Source: Camelus bactrianus (taxonomy: Eukaryota; Chordata; Mammalia; Artiodactyla; Camelidae). From it: a stretch of DNA of 64,000 bases. The stretch spans positions 13,961,412 through 14,025,411 of the forward strand of contig NC_133541.1 in NCBI RefSeq assembly GCF_048773025.1, in the 5' to 3' direction. Position numbers and translations under genes: made by a program. Positions 47,151-58,425 of the stretch are shown piece after piece. Each line of letters begins with the position of its first letter. The first letter of the stretch is position 1. The notes beneath the pieces were generated by a model. The model was not told where the DNA came from, did no database searches, and was given only the letters and a program-made list of their open reading frames with translations.

Positions 47151-49659
47151 GGCCACTCTTAGACCAGACACCTAGGACTCCTCCCTTGGGCTACAGGCTT
47201 TAGAGTGCCCTGTACATCACAAAGGGAAAAAAGGTAAATAAACAGAAGCTCCGTATATAAAGAGTGAATCATGGTCTTTGACGGCAAATGATATTATCAA
47301 TTTTGAACTTGGCAGTAGTGAGCAGCAATTATTTGATATGAACTATTGTTTACTATTAACAATATCAGCAAAAGCTGCTAAAATCTCCCAAACTAATTTA
47401 GCCACTTCACTTTTTAAAAATGTGTTTTTAAAAACTTGAGAAAAATTTCCTCAATCAAATGAAACATGCATCAAAACTGGTAGTTCAAGAAAATATTAAA
47501 AAAAATTAGACGAAGGAAGTTAAAAAAATTTGCAGGACTAGGAAGAAAAACATTCACACAAGCATCATCCCTTACCACACCTTTATATATAGACTACTTT
47601 CTGGCCAAGATGCATTAAAGTTTAGTCTCATCTGAAAACAGATTTTTAATGAATTCACTTCTGTCTTCATTTTCTTTATAGTATACAAAGGACTGAAAAG
47701 TTTGAGGAACAATTTAAGAAATAGGGAAAATTCACACTATTAAAGACTTTTATAATGAAATTAAAATACTTTACTTCCTGCAGTATCAATAGCCTGTATT
47801 CCTTTTTCCATCCAAATATTGCTGCATGAATTTGGTTAACAATGCCAATAACTACTGTCCTGCCTTTGCAAGGCAAGCCTTCTTTAAATTGAAATCAAAG
47901 AACCACAGTGACTCAAGAAAGGATTTCTACTTTGGTGTTACTGTCAATAAAACAAATTACTGTGAAACTCTTGACTGTAACCATATAATTAGTGATTCTG
48001 CTGAAATATGGGCAAGGAGAGTAGCTCTATGGAAAATTTATTGTGGAGTCTGTGTCTGTTACTCATGCAGACATCACTGGCCCAGCAACAGAACACCCAC
48101 ACAGGTGCAACTGCGACTGCTTCCATCCATCCCGCGTGGTCTGACTTTCAGCAACAGAACCCGCCACTCTTGACATTTTTCAGTTGTATCCCAATGAAGC
48201 TTTATTTCTCAAATTAGGAGACCAGAAGACACTTACTTACCAGTTTGGAAGCTTGATCTATAACTTAAATATTGAGATATGCGATATGGGGCTTCCTTTC
48301 ATAACTCGTTCGTGCCCCTGGTCCTGTCTGCACACATGCGAGTTTCTTGGCATTTAAAGCTTTTCTCAATCAACTCTTAAGTGAAAAACATTCCAGGTGT
48401 CCTTTTACAGAAAGATACAGAGGCAGAGAAACCATATACCACAAAACATTAAGAGTAGGGCTGGGGAAGTTTTTGCCCTTGACTTAAGGTGTTTTCTAAA
48501 TTTTCTAAACTGAGTACACTTTGCAGGATTAAGGAGAGAAAAAAATGAATTTAAGAATGGCATGAAAGAGTAATATGGTAAATCTATGTTTATCAAAGCT
48601 TTTGTTTTTAAGAACATTCCTAATGCTAAATTTATTCCTAGTAACACAAATTTAAGTATCTACGAAGCTACTAAAACCCCCAAATCAATGGTAGCCGCAC
48701 ACATGAGCCTGCAGTCTACTAGATAAATTTCTTTTAAACAGAACTTTTAACACACAAAGTCAGTATCAGGAGCAGATTCTTCAAAAAGTCCACCTCTCCC
48801 CAACAATGCACATTACAGTCAATGGACACTGCTTACATGTTATTAATTGACCCTCAAAAATGACACAAAAGAATCATAGTATTCTTTGGGGATCCAGTGT
48901 TAAGTAAGAGACCAAGTGAAAAAGCTACATTATATTCCAACACCCCCAAAACTTACCTCGGCCCTTAAGTCACTCACAGGTAGTAAAGATAAACATTCCT
49001 ACACCAAAGTACAAAAATTCAACCTTGCCCACCTTTTCTAATGTAAATCTCTCACTTTTTTTTTTTTTTAATTACCACAATTGTAAATGCTGTTATGCGG
49101 AGTCAGTTTTCACCCTGAAGAGCAGATACTGAAGCTGGAGGAAGGTAAGACCGTTTAAGTGCATACCCGCCAGCTGGTCCTGCCCTGCTCTGGCTCTGTT
49201 TCAAGAGCTGCGTCACAGCTTCGCCACAAGCACTCTGATACTTTCTCCCCCTGTAACTGGCAGAGTCAGATGATATGATGTCATGTGACATGAGAGGCTA
49301 GATTTAAACTGGGGACTCAAGTTTCTTACTTGATGCCTGGTGGGCACATTTTCCAAACAGCTCTCAGCGACGCAGCAAAACGTTTTATTCAAGGAATGCT
49401 CTTTGAGAAATGCTCTGCTCTGCTGTCAATGATCACCCCACCTACGAGCATTAATAAGCTAACAAGTAAAGCGACGGATATGGAGAAACTCTGGGAAGGC
49501 AGCCAGAATCTTTAACCAAAAGAGAAGATTCCATCAGAAAACCTCCAGGAGGAAGACTCCAACAACGGATAGTTAGAAGTGGGGAGTCAGATGAGTCTCA
49601 CCTTTCATTTTAATTTAAAAAATACTTCTCAAAACTCTAGCTTTCTAAGTGCCTTCCTT

Positions 49660-49760
49660 ATTATTTAAATCTTCGTACCATCCTCATGAGGTTGGAGCCA
49701 GCAGCTTCAGAAGCCACATTTTACAAGGGAACAGAAGGTAACTGTCTCTCCTAAGCAAAA
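49660..49760 (-). mobile_element. MIR SINE fragment, reverse orientation
   Basis: aaatcttcgtaccatcctca, ccacattttacaagggaaca and gaaggtaactgtctctccta resemble reverse MIR. Partial. Confidence 0.5.
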
Positions 49761-49989
49761 CAAAAATGAGTGGCATGCTCAAAAGCTGATTAACATCACC
49801 CTCCTGGGCCTGCCATGTTTCTGGGGCTCTGGCCACTTGTATTCCCAAACCCGCATGCAGTTTTCAACTCAAAATTCATCTACTAACTGCCTACGGTATA
49901 AAGCACTTCATCAAAGTATTTAGAAACAATGACGCAAGCATAAGGCAAGTGACACCCACAGGAGAGGAAAGCATGGCCGTGAATAGCAG

Positions 49990-50205
49990 AGAGACTCCGG
50001 AGACAACCTGTCTAGGTTCAAAGCCTGGCCATCCCTTTCTGTGTGACCTGGAGCCAGTTACTTAACCTCTCTGTGCCTCACCTTCCTCCTTTAGGAAGCC
50101 TTACTCATAGGGTTGCTATAGGGATTAATTACTGACTGTACACAAGTGCTCAGAAACGTGTCTGGCACCTAGTAAGCCCTCAGTACATCTCAGCCATATT
50201 TATTA
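49990..50205 (+). mobile_element. MIR SINE
   Basis: ctgtctaggttcaaagcctg, gtgtgacctggagccagtta, cttaacctctctgtgcctca and ctggcacctagtaagccctc are clear MIR landmarks in order. Confidence 0.88.
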
Positions 50206-50944
50206 CTGTTTTCAAAGAACTGTAAAATGCTGCAAAATCAAGGGAGGAAGAAGAATCTCCTCTTGCTATAAAAAAAAAATCTGTACTTGAGGGGAAAGTA
50301 ACACAAGGATAGAATCCTATCCTCAAGGACCTTTCAGTACAAACAAGGTGATAAAACTTATAAATCAGATATTAACCCTCTCTAGACTCTGTTTGCTCAT
50401 TTGAGAAGTGGGGGGAGGGGAAAAATAGAAAGAAAGGTAAATAAAGCCTCTAGCTAACAAATTCCTAACAGGACCAGGACAGAAAGAGGCACAGCCAAGT
50501 TCAGAGGAAAGAGAGGAAGGAGTGACCATGAACTAGGCCTGTCACGGATGGTTTCAAAAAGGAGCCAGACAGGCAGGACATCCGATCAGCAGAGAGGAGG
50601 GCACAGACACAAAGGGACAGAGTGGGACCGGGAACAGAGCCTCAGGAGTAGAATTCATGTGGGGGAGAGGAGGAAAGCGTTGCAAGGTCACAAGGCCTTG
50701 GAAATCGGACTAATGCATGTGAACCTGATTTTGTAAGCAATACAGGCACGCTTTACAGACTTCTGGAAAATCAGCCAGACATGTACTGGTCAAAAGGAAG
50801 AGAATTAATAAATGCAATCTATCACCAGAAATGATACTGGTAACAGCTCTAACACCAAGAGCCCCCTGCACCATTGGGTGCTGGGCTCTCAGTCACCACC
50901 AAAGGCCGCTCGTTCCTAACTTCTAGGTTACTATAACCTTTTCT

Positions 50945-51085
50945 TATCACTAACCTACCAGGTGCCAAGACCTTTGTAAATCTTACCTCGAATTCTAATA
51001 ACCATGCAAGATCGACACTATTATGCTCACTTACAGACAGAGAAAGCAAGCCCCCGAAGGAAGGTCAGATAATCTGGCTGAGAGC
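50945..51085 (-). mobile_element. MIR SINE, reverse orientation
   Basis: aattctaataaccatgcaag, ctcacttacagacagagaaa, gaaggtcagataatctggct and gagcccacaggtggggaggg fit reverse MIR with much divergence. Confidence 0.55.
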
Positions 51086-52820
51086 CCACAGGTGGGGAGG
51101 GTGCAGCCGGGCTCCCCGAGGCCACATCTTTTCTACACTCAAGAATGAGGCGCCCTCACCCTGCCCAGGGGCAGTCAGGCCAGGCTTCGTGGAAACTTGG
51201 CTGGTTGCTCCTGCTTGAGGGCTCCCTGCAAACCAATGGCCTGAGAGTATTACACAACAATTACTCTGAGTGCAGAAGTTTGAAACCCATTAATAAGAAG
51301 GTTCCCCACTTCCTACTGATCCCCATAGGAGCACACATTCAAGGCTCGTGTCCTTACTAAAGGTGACCCCACTGAAAAGCTGGCAGGGCTGGAAAAGCAA
51401 GCACCCTGCCCTCTCCCTGCACAGCCCTGGTTAAACAGTGACGGCCCCTCCCAGGCTGGTCTGGGCCTGATTTGGTGAGAGGTGAGCGCCTCGAACAGCA
51501 GGCCACGGGCGGACGTGGGGGACCAGCCCTGCCCTGCCCACCCCACCCTGGACAGGAGACAGGCTCCCTGCTCCAACAACTGCCCTGCTCACAGCTGATC
51601 CTGGAGCTTTGCTGGCAGGGCCCCAAAAATGAGCACCTGACTACAGAAATCCTTGCAGAGTGTGCAGAAAGGGCAAGACACCGTCACTCCATGGTGGGAA
51701 AAAGGGACACCAGGGAATGTTCTGATTCCATTTTACAGTCGTCAAAGGGTTCATCCTCAGGATGCGGTGAGACAAGGAAGTCCTCTGTGCTTCCTTTATG
51801 CCCTTGAGAAATGACAGGAGGGTGGAGGGGAGAAGCTGCCAAAAATAAGTCTTAATTTTTTTTAACCAAGAAATATAAGACGTGAAACAAAACAAAACAC
51901 TATAAAATGTGGAGAAAAACAGGCTCAAGAACTCATTCCAGGTTAAACTCGTGAACTCCAGGTACTAAACTAAGACATCTCCCCAAATTAAGTGGAGATG
52001 AGGAAGGTGTTTCCACTTAACATCTTGAGAGTCGGGTTTGTTCCAACCCAGAGTGAACAAGGCTGTAAGAAGCAGGTACAGCTGGAATGTTTCCCACCAA
52101 CAGTTCATCCCTTAAAACATTAGTATCTGCTTTATGCTTGTATTAATGAGCACCTTACTCAGGAATATTTTTACATACTTTTTCTGAAAGTCAAAGTGTT
52201 CACCTATGTCCCACTAATAACCCTCAAAAGATCTTTTGCTTGAACGGCCATTAGGCCACTCCTGTTCCTTAAACAGAAGACAGAAAAGTCAAGTTCATTT
52301 ATGTGTTCAACTGGTACCAACTGGCCCCTCCAGTATTCAGGGCACTGTGCTTAGTCCTGAGGACTTGGAAACAGCGGCCCCTTCAAAACGTCAACCACAC
52401 GTTTGCACAGTAGTCTTGTTACTTTCCTGGCTGAGCCTTTTCAGTTTTAAAAATTGCTTCTGGTTACATATGTACCTAAACTTAGGTTCCTCCTGAAGTG
52501 AACTTTTTAAAAACTTACCTCTAAATGCTGAGAAAACAAATTTCCCAGAAGTGCGCACACAATTTACACAAGAGAAGTCATAAAAATCCAAGGCAGGCCA
52601 TGAAGAAACAAACTCAGTTGGGGAGTGTGGGGAACTCGGTGTCTCCCATCTGGGGGGTACGCTCTGAGGTCAGGAGCCCATCAGCTGGGGGGCACAAGCC
52701 TCACAAGCTTCGGGCTGGCGGCAGTAAGACACCGGATGCTACTTAAAGCAGGCAAGAAGCCTGTGCCTGCAACACGCACAGGAGTTAATTCCACAGGGCA
52801 AATGCTTGGTGAGTCTAGCT

Positions 52821-53021
52821 CAGTGGTTCTCAGCTGGGAGTGACTTTGCTCCCTGGGGCTCACTGGGCAATGTCTGCAGACACCTTGGTTGTCACGACTC
52901 CGGGTGTCACTAGCATCTACTGGGTAGAGGCCAGGGGTACTCAACATCCTACCAAGCACAGGAGGGTCCCCCCACACCAAAGAATTAACATGTCAATGGT
53001 ACTCAGTTTGAGAAACCCTGG
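52821..53021 (+). mobile_element. MER20 (hAT-Charlie)
   Basis: Begins cagtggttctcagctgggag and ends gtttgagaaaccctgg, so both terminal inverted repeats are still visible. The middle has gtagaggccaggggtactca and aaagaattaacatgtcaatg. It lies about 2.6 kb from MYO10 exon 1. Confidence 0.9.
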
Positions 53022-53839
53022 TCTAGCTCTAAATAGCAGCTGTTAGTCACAAGGAGCTCCCATTTCCTTATTATTTGGCCATTCACACATAAAGCTAATA
53101 CATGTAACATCTCATTCAATTTCTTCTTCAGTTGTTCACACTGCTTGTTGGACAGCCATTTGAAGCTCATACATCATCATCCCTAAATCACAAGGGGAAA
53201 AGTTACCAAAGAACAGGGCACCACTTAGTGATAAATGAGGCTCTACAATTCTTGGATTCCAAATGTCCTTGGAAATGTATCACTTCACACTCACTGTTTC
53301 TACTCTAACAGGACATTACAAGATGTTCTTCACTGAACAATTTAACAAAAGGATGCTCTGTTATGAGACACTGAAGAGTGACAGGATCTACATTAGGAGT
53401 TTGTCTCCAATCAATACAGCAATGTATAGCCTCTGTGGCTCTGCCTGCTTCCCATTCAAAGCAATTATGCTGAGGGGAGAAACTCTGATTAGAAATTAAT
53501 ACTGACTAGAAATAAAGATCAGAATTAATTTCTGATTAGAAATTAACACTGTAACATAAATACAGCCCAAGATTAAAGGTATAACTTTAAATACATAACC
53601 ATTTCCCAAAATACTAAGGTCACCAGCAACAGAGGAAAAAGGCTGTGGGTTCTATTAACCATCTTTTCAACCTTGAGCAAGCAACTTAATGTCTTTGGTT
53701 TAAGAGTCTTCATCTAAGAAAGAAAGGGAATGGAGAAGATGGACAACTTCAACATTATATTAATCATGGAAATAAAATTCCACAACTAGGTCTCCTTACA
53801 CTGAACCAAGGTATAGTGTAAGGAGAAAGGGCTTGGAAG

Positions 53840-54102
53840 TCAGACAGGACTGCTGGAGGGTAGGAGGTTGCAGCTGTCTCGCGCTATCCTGCAGTTTCCC
53901 CCACTTGCGCTAGGGGGCAGAGTTCTCCCGAAGGGGATTTCAGTGGACCACCCCGGTCCACGGACAGGCTTCATGGGGACTGAGAACCCAACAAACGAAA
54001 TACAAATTCTACGTCTCATCAAATTTCCTAAGGGACCCATAACACAAAATCAAAATAAAGGCCTCCCTACCCTCTCTGCCCCTCTCAAAAAAAAAAAAAA
54101 AA
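53840..54102 (+). pseudogene. Possible retrocopy of an mRNA 3' end
   Basis: AATAAA at 54054-54059, about 27 bases before a 16-base A-run (54087-54102). The sequence to the left (tgcagtttcccccacttgcg and onward) shows no known repeat. Parent not recognised and boundaries uncertain. Confidence 0.35.
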
Positions 54103-55209
54103 GTTAAGAATTAGTGTCCTGCAGGCAGGGCCTGAGGTTTTCCAACAGATGAAAGCAATTAAACATAGCTCACCGGTCTTTCATCATTGGTTAACCTGCA
54201 ACTCCTGCAAAAAGTTCTGGTGCCTTCTTACAAGCATGAAACAAAGGTCTATGGATTAGAAAATGCCACTGTCTCACAATTAGAGGTTTCATTCTTTAAA
54301 AAAAAAAAGGTAAAAATATATTAATGAATGATTAATTCCTGTCCAATCTACCTCTCAGTTAATGTGGGTATCACACGTGAGACATCACTTTGAAAAAAGT
54401 GGATAATACTATTACACGAGAATGTATTCATCACTTTGGTCATTATAATCAGCTATCTCTAGTAAGCGGGCATCCAGAAAGTACAATGACTTGAAATAAT
54501 ATATCCAATTAAGTCTGACAAAGCGAGTTAGCCAACACAGAGGCAAACCCTCACTAGTCTAATTTGCTGGAAGTTTCCAAAACTGTCCTGGATTTACAAT
54601 ACATCCCTTGCTTTCAGTGAAAGTCACTTCAGACTCCTCAAGTCAACTAAGTTTACTTTGAGCCACTTAAAACCTCAAACTTAAATAGAATTTGTTAAAT
54701 AAACACAACCAAGAAAGAAAAGGGAGCCAAGAAACCACAGTAACTCTCGACCCCCCCACCCCCCCCAAAAAACGGTTCTCAAGTCAAGAGTTTCAAGTAA
54801 CTCCGGTGTCCCGCCTTCAACGACCCTAAAAGGAAGATCGTTTTAATCTTTAAAAATAACCTGTTTGTCCTAAACGATCTTCTTCAAATTCAAATTCAAA
54901 ATCTGCCAAAGACAGCACAAATATTTGATCTTTTCATCTTCCCTCTGGAATGATCTCAAATTCTAAACGAGCACTTCTTGGTGAGCACTAGACCTAGGCT
55001 CCAAAGGTCTGACCGGCAGAGACTACGGTGAATGATTAAACCCTCGCCTCCCCCTTCTCACACTTCATTAAGCCGTCTCCTCTGGAAGTGTTTGCACCCC
55101 TCTCACAGGAAGCCGGCACGTTTTGCAAAGGAAATACCAGACCAGACCTTTCTTGGGGAAAGGCACGTCCCCCCTGAACATTTTATTGGGTTTCCTGCAC
55201 CCAGGCAGC
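54103..55209. other. Intron 1 near the MYO10 promoter, no repeat recognised
   Basis: About 1.1 kb next to the CpG island with no interspersed repeat I can name. Promoter-proximal intron of this kind often holds regulatory elements; that is inference only. Confidence 0.5.
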
Positions 55210-55582
55210 TGGGCATGCAGATCCCCCGTCCGGGCCCCTAGTCCGCCGCCTCCTCTCGCGCGGAGCGCCGCAGGGACACCCGGTGAGCCAGCCACCCACG
55301 CAAAAGGACGCTCATCTTCCCTGCATCCCGGAGCCAAGTGCGAGCGCGGGACAAAATAAAACCTGCCCCGGCTTACTCAGCCGGAGACTCCCCGGGGGTT
55401 GGTCTCAGGCGACTCCCAGAAAGTCTCGCCCTCTCGGGCTTAAGAGTGCGCGGTAGCAAGTGTGCGCGCGGCGCGGTACGCACATCCCTCCCTCCCTGGA
55501 GGCCAGTCCGGACAGGAAGGGAGTCCGCGCCGAGTCGGGCCGGGCCGCCGGCGCCTGCCCTCCCGGCCGCGAGCGCACTCAC

Positions 55583-55603
55583 CTCGGGGAAGAAGTTGTC
55601 CAT
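55583..55603 (-). CDS. MYO10: MYO10 exon 1, coding part (first 7 codons of myosin X)
   Basis: On the minus strand the sequence reads ATG GAC AAC TTC TTC CCC GAG (MDNFFPE) and then a consensus splice donor, GTGAGT, at 55582-55577. From memory, human myosin X starts MDNFFTEGTRVWLRENGQ and some mammals have P at residue 6, so these seven codons plus exon 2 rebuild the known N-terminus exactly across the splice. The start context is aacaATGG, with A at -3 and G at +4, which is strong. Myosin X is a plus-end-directed actin motor with IQ, coiled-coil, PH, MyTH4 and FERM regions that builds filopodia. Only the start of its motor head is encoded here. The exon lies inside a CpG island, as expected for a first exon. 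I am very sure of the gene and fairly sure of the start. Confidence 0.95.
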
Positions 55604-55655
55604 TGTTCCCGTGCGCTTCCCAACTTGCCAGAGTCCGGCTTCCAGCTCGCGGAAG

Positions 55656-55685
55656 TCAGCCCAGCTGAAGGTCCGAGGAAACCAT
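55656..55685 (-). promoter_or_regulatory. Upstream ORF of 9 codons nearest the MYO10 start
   Basis: ATG GTT TCC TCG GAC CTT CAG CTG GGC TGA on the minus strand. It begins five bases after the stop of the 16-codon upstream ORF and ends 52 nt before the MYO10 ATG. Context is cgcATGG, with C at -3, so it is a weaker start. It is the upstream ORF most likely to remain in the mRNA even if transcription starts close to the gene. Confidence 0.5.
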
Positions 55686-55690
55686 GCGTG

Positions 55691-55741
55691 TCACGGCGCG
55701 ACTCCCAGGAACTCGAGCCCCCGGGGCTCCCCCGCTGCCAT
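55691..55741 (-). promoter_or_regulatory. Upstream ORF of 16 codons in the MYO10 leader
   Basis: The minus strand reads ATG GCA GCG GGG GAG ... GTC GCG CCG TGA (MAAGEPRGLEFLGVAP). The context gagATGG has G at -3 and G at +4, a good Kozak match, so scanning ribosomes would be expected to use it if the transcript starts upstream. It ends 88 nt before the main ATG, leaving room for reinitiation. Whether it is in the mRNA depends on the unmapped transcription start. Confidence 0.55.
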
Positions 55742-55794
55742 CTCCTTCTCCCCTTCTCGTCTTTCGCACCTTTTGTTTGCCCAAACCCAAGTCT

Positions 55795-55803
55795 CTAACT
55801 CAT
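55795..55803 (-). promoter_or_regulatory. Minimal upstream ORF (ATG AGT TAG)
   Basis: A two-codon upstream frame on the minus strand in the inferred MYO10 leader. Such minimal frames can stall or release ribosomes, but use here is inference only. Confidence 0.35.
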
Positions 55804-55845
55804 CCGTCCCAACCGCAGCCTTTGTCTCCAATTTCTCCAAGTTCC

Positions 55846-55893
55846 TCACTCCTGGACGCAGCGCTCGCGAGCGGAGAACAGCTGGTGGCACAT
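55846..55893 (-). promoter_or_regulatory. Upstream ORF of 15 codons, most distal in the MYO10 leader
   Basis: The minus strand reads ATG TGC CAC CAG CTG TTC ... GTC CAG GAG TGA. It would be in the mRNA only if transcription starts upstream of 55893. No other ATG occurs on this strand between 55893 and about 56100. Confidence 0.35.
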
Positions 55894-56856
55894 TCTTCCC
55901 CCGGGCTGAGGGAGGGCGGCGGGGGGCTGGGGAGCGCGCCCCTCCTTCTGCGCTCCGGCCGGAGGCGCTCCGGACGGGCAGGGGAACAGCAGCCACAAAG
56001 CGAGCCCGGAGTTGCTTTCCCCGCGCTAACGCCGCCGCGGTGAGGACTCGGGCGCCCGGGCTCAGACGGCTCACCACCTCACCGAGACTTGCAGACCGGA
56101 GCGCACGGTCCAGCCCCGCCCACTCGCTCGCCTCGCCCCGCCCCGCCAAGAGCTGAGCCCCGCCCACTCAGCCGGCCCACCCTGCTCGCCCGCCACGCCC
56201 CGCCCCTCCAGGGGCCCAGGCCTCGGCCAACCCCGCTCCGCGCTTCCGCAGGGTCCGGCCTCGCCCGGCCGGCGCGCCCCGCCCCCATCTACCCCCAGAC
56301 CCCGCCCTCTCTGAGCCTCGGGCCACGGCAGCCTCTGCGGCAGGCGGGGAAGGCGGGGTCCAAGCGGTTTCCCCCTCCTTCCCCGCCTCCCCGTCTAGGT
56401 GCGGGCGGGGGTGCTGACTCCTCTCTGGTGAAAGAGACCAAATAGTCACCAAGGAGGAGGGGTTGGGGGACGTTTTTTGTGCCTTTGATCTTTAGCGAAC
56501 CCTGGAACTGGCTCAACGCGGATCTCATTAATGCAGCTCGGCAGATGAGCGACCCCGGGGAAGGAAGCGCGGTCCGCGGAGTTGCCCCTTCTCTTGGACC
56601 AGATCAAAGGGGAGAACGGAGGCTAATCAGAATTTCTGGAAGCTGCCTTCCGGTGTGGTGTTTCTCTCCTGCGGTCAGGTTAAAAGACGTTTTCATTGCA
56701 GCGGGAAAATGTAGTTTTGTAAACAGAGAGGACATGGCCAATTGCACCTTAAAAAATGTAACCCTTTTCCTGGACATAAGGAAGCAGATAGGCAGACGGA
56801 AGTGAGATGGATGAAGGATCAAATCCACCTGGTACTGAGTCTTAGTTTCCTCTAGG

Positions 56857-56975
56857 GCAGGTCTTCAAACTTGAGCGCGCACAGGAATCACCTGGGAATC
56901 TGATTAAAATTCAGATTGGAACTGAGTGGGGTGAGCACTGATTATCTGCAGTTCCAGCAAGCTTCCAGGTGCCCT
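56857..56975 (+). mobile_element. MER5A, 5' part
   Basis: tcttcaaacttgagcgcgca and ggaatcacctgggaatctga match the start of MER5A; the 3' part is diverged. It sits just upstream of the MYO10 CpG island. Confidence 0.72.
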
Positions 56976-58354
56976 CAAAGAAGGACACCTGGCCTTGTGC
57001 TGTTCTGCCAACTGTTTGGAAACCTGTAACAAGTAGAAAAATTGAGGACAAAGGTTTAGAAACTTTTGTAGCAATGTAAAAATGCCACGACATAAAAGCA
57101 CATGATCGGTGGACTCTTCGAACCGAGTATAAACCAGTTTGGGTGTTGTCAGACACCGTAGTGAGTCACACCTGGCACAGCAGGGTTCTCCTATTGGTAC
57201 CTGGCAGATTGGAAACAAAAACGACTGGTTCCTCACCACAAATGGTTTGAGAAGTTCTCTCTAGGGGATTTGCCAACTGCTACTCATCCTTTAAAACTCA
57301 AGTGGGAAAGTCACATCTTCCAGGGGAAGCCTGCCCAGAGATGCCCAACCACTCAGCCCCCTTCCAGCTCCACCTAACCACCCGGTGTGGCTTATTTCTA
57401 AGACTACTGAGGAAACTATACCATGTTAAGGGTTTTTTTCTTGGTGTCCTACCCATCTTCAGTTGGGAGATTAGAAGCTCCTTAAGAGAGAGGACTGTGC
57501 TTTCAAATTTGTATCCCCAGCCTGTCTCAGAGAACGAATGAATGAAGCATCCTTCTGTAATCCTTATGTAAAAAGTCAGGCATGCTTGCAACTTATCTCA
57601 GAGGAGTTCTTCAGCATTAATATCTTTGTATTCACTCCCCTTCCCTTTGGAAAGAGTCAAGGTATAAATTAACTCGGGATATTATGCTATGTGATTGCCC
57701 TGTTTCACAGGTTCACACATGTAAGCCATTAAAGATTGTGTCGCAGGTTGCATGGAAAGTTAAGATGGAGCCAGGATAAATAACAACCATCCCAGGCACC
57801 AATCAAAGTGCTTAGTCAAATGAGTCCTGCTGCCACCTGTGTTCAGATACTGGAACAGAGCAATTACAGTCATTATGGTGTTAATCTGTGTAGCACATCA
57901 CTCCAGAGAAAGTGCCAGGCAGCTTCTTCAAGTAAGGGTGTGGATGTGGCTTGGTTCCCAGCATCAGCCCAGCGACTGATGGACCTGGCCGTGTCATTTC
58001 AAAATCACTCTCCAATACTGGCTCATCACTTGTCACAAATGTCCCACAGCATTACAACATGTTAATAATAGAAGAAACTGGGACACTTTAACCTCAATTT
58101 TCCTGTAAAGCTAACATTGCTCAAAAAAAAAAAGTCTATTAATATTTTAAAAATCACTTCCCTGTTGATTAAGAAGATATGGTTAATAATTATATACCCC
58201 CCCAACTAGAATTGTGAGCCAGATCCAATTCATAAGGGTTGAGTTTTACTCAATTATATTTCTTTAAAAAGTTTACACCATTTTATCAAAATCCCCTAGG
58301 ACAGTTGTTAAAAAGAAAAAAACAAACAAACAAAAAACATGACTGTATCTCAGG

Positions 58355-58425
58355 GGTGGGCTTGGTGCCTAAGAATCTGCATTTTAGTAAATACCCAAGT
58401 GCACAACTCTGAGTTTGCAGGTAAC
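58355..58425 (+). mobile_element. Possible MER5-like fragment
   Basis: cttggtgcctaagaatctgc and attttagtaaatacccaagt resemble the 3' half of MER5A (gaatttgcatttctaacaag). Short, so uncertain. Confidence 0.35.

Larger units (their letters stand above)
47151..52820. other. Intron 1 sequence without recognised gene
   Basis: MIR pieces at 49.7, 50.0 and 50.95 kb; an L2-like scrap near 52.31-52.39 kb (gggcactgtgcttagtcctg). No exon evident. Confidence 0.55.
10816..55582 (-). other. MYO10: MYO10 intron 1 (44.8 kb)
   Basis: This interval is bounded by GTGAGT after exon 1 and TTTGTTTGCAG before exon 2, so it is a GT-AG intron between phase-0 codons. It contains a processed RPL32 pseudogene, two camelid SINEs, many L1 3' fragments, three MER20 copies, MIR pieces and microsatellites, each listed separately. 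I saw no alternative first exon or other coding exon, but a non-coding exon could not be excluded by eye. Confidence 0.93.
55604..56050 (-). other. MYO10: Inferred MYO10 5' untranslated leader
   Basis: The region directly upstream of the MYO10 ATG is GC-rich and has no splice acceptor immediately before the ATG, so it is probably 5' UTR continuous with exon 1. The upstream edge is a guess: GC boxes cluster at 56113-56285, placing transcription starts somewhere near 55.9-56.1 kb. Four ATG-started short frames lie inside it at 55846-55893, 55795-55803, 55691-55741 and 55656-55685. None is in frame with a possible N-terminal extension. Confidence 0.6.
55210..56420. promoter_or_regulatory. MYO10: CpG island and TATA-less promoter of MYO10
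   Basis: CpG dinucleotides are dense here and rare on both sides. GC boxes (CCCCGCCC or close variants) occur near 56114, 56135-56147, 56157, 56196-56207 and 56277, just upstream of MYO10 exon 1 on the minus strand. I see no TATA or CCAAT box in a convincing position. This is the usual architecture of a broad, Sp1-type promoter. CpG islands often fire in both directions, but I see no plus-strand gene starting here. Boundaries are by eye. Confidence 0.88.

Noticed and set aside
55338-56156. 272-codon open frame on the plus strand across the CpG island
   Set aside because: It starts at GTG and is rich in R, P, A, S and G, as expected for a GC-rich frame lacking stop codons. It is antisense to MYO10 exon 1 and its promoter.
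55691-56167. 158-codon open frame on the minus strand in the MYO10 leader
   Set aside because: Its first ATG is at 55741; everything upstream is open only because of GC content. Only the 16-codon ATG-started part was kept.
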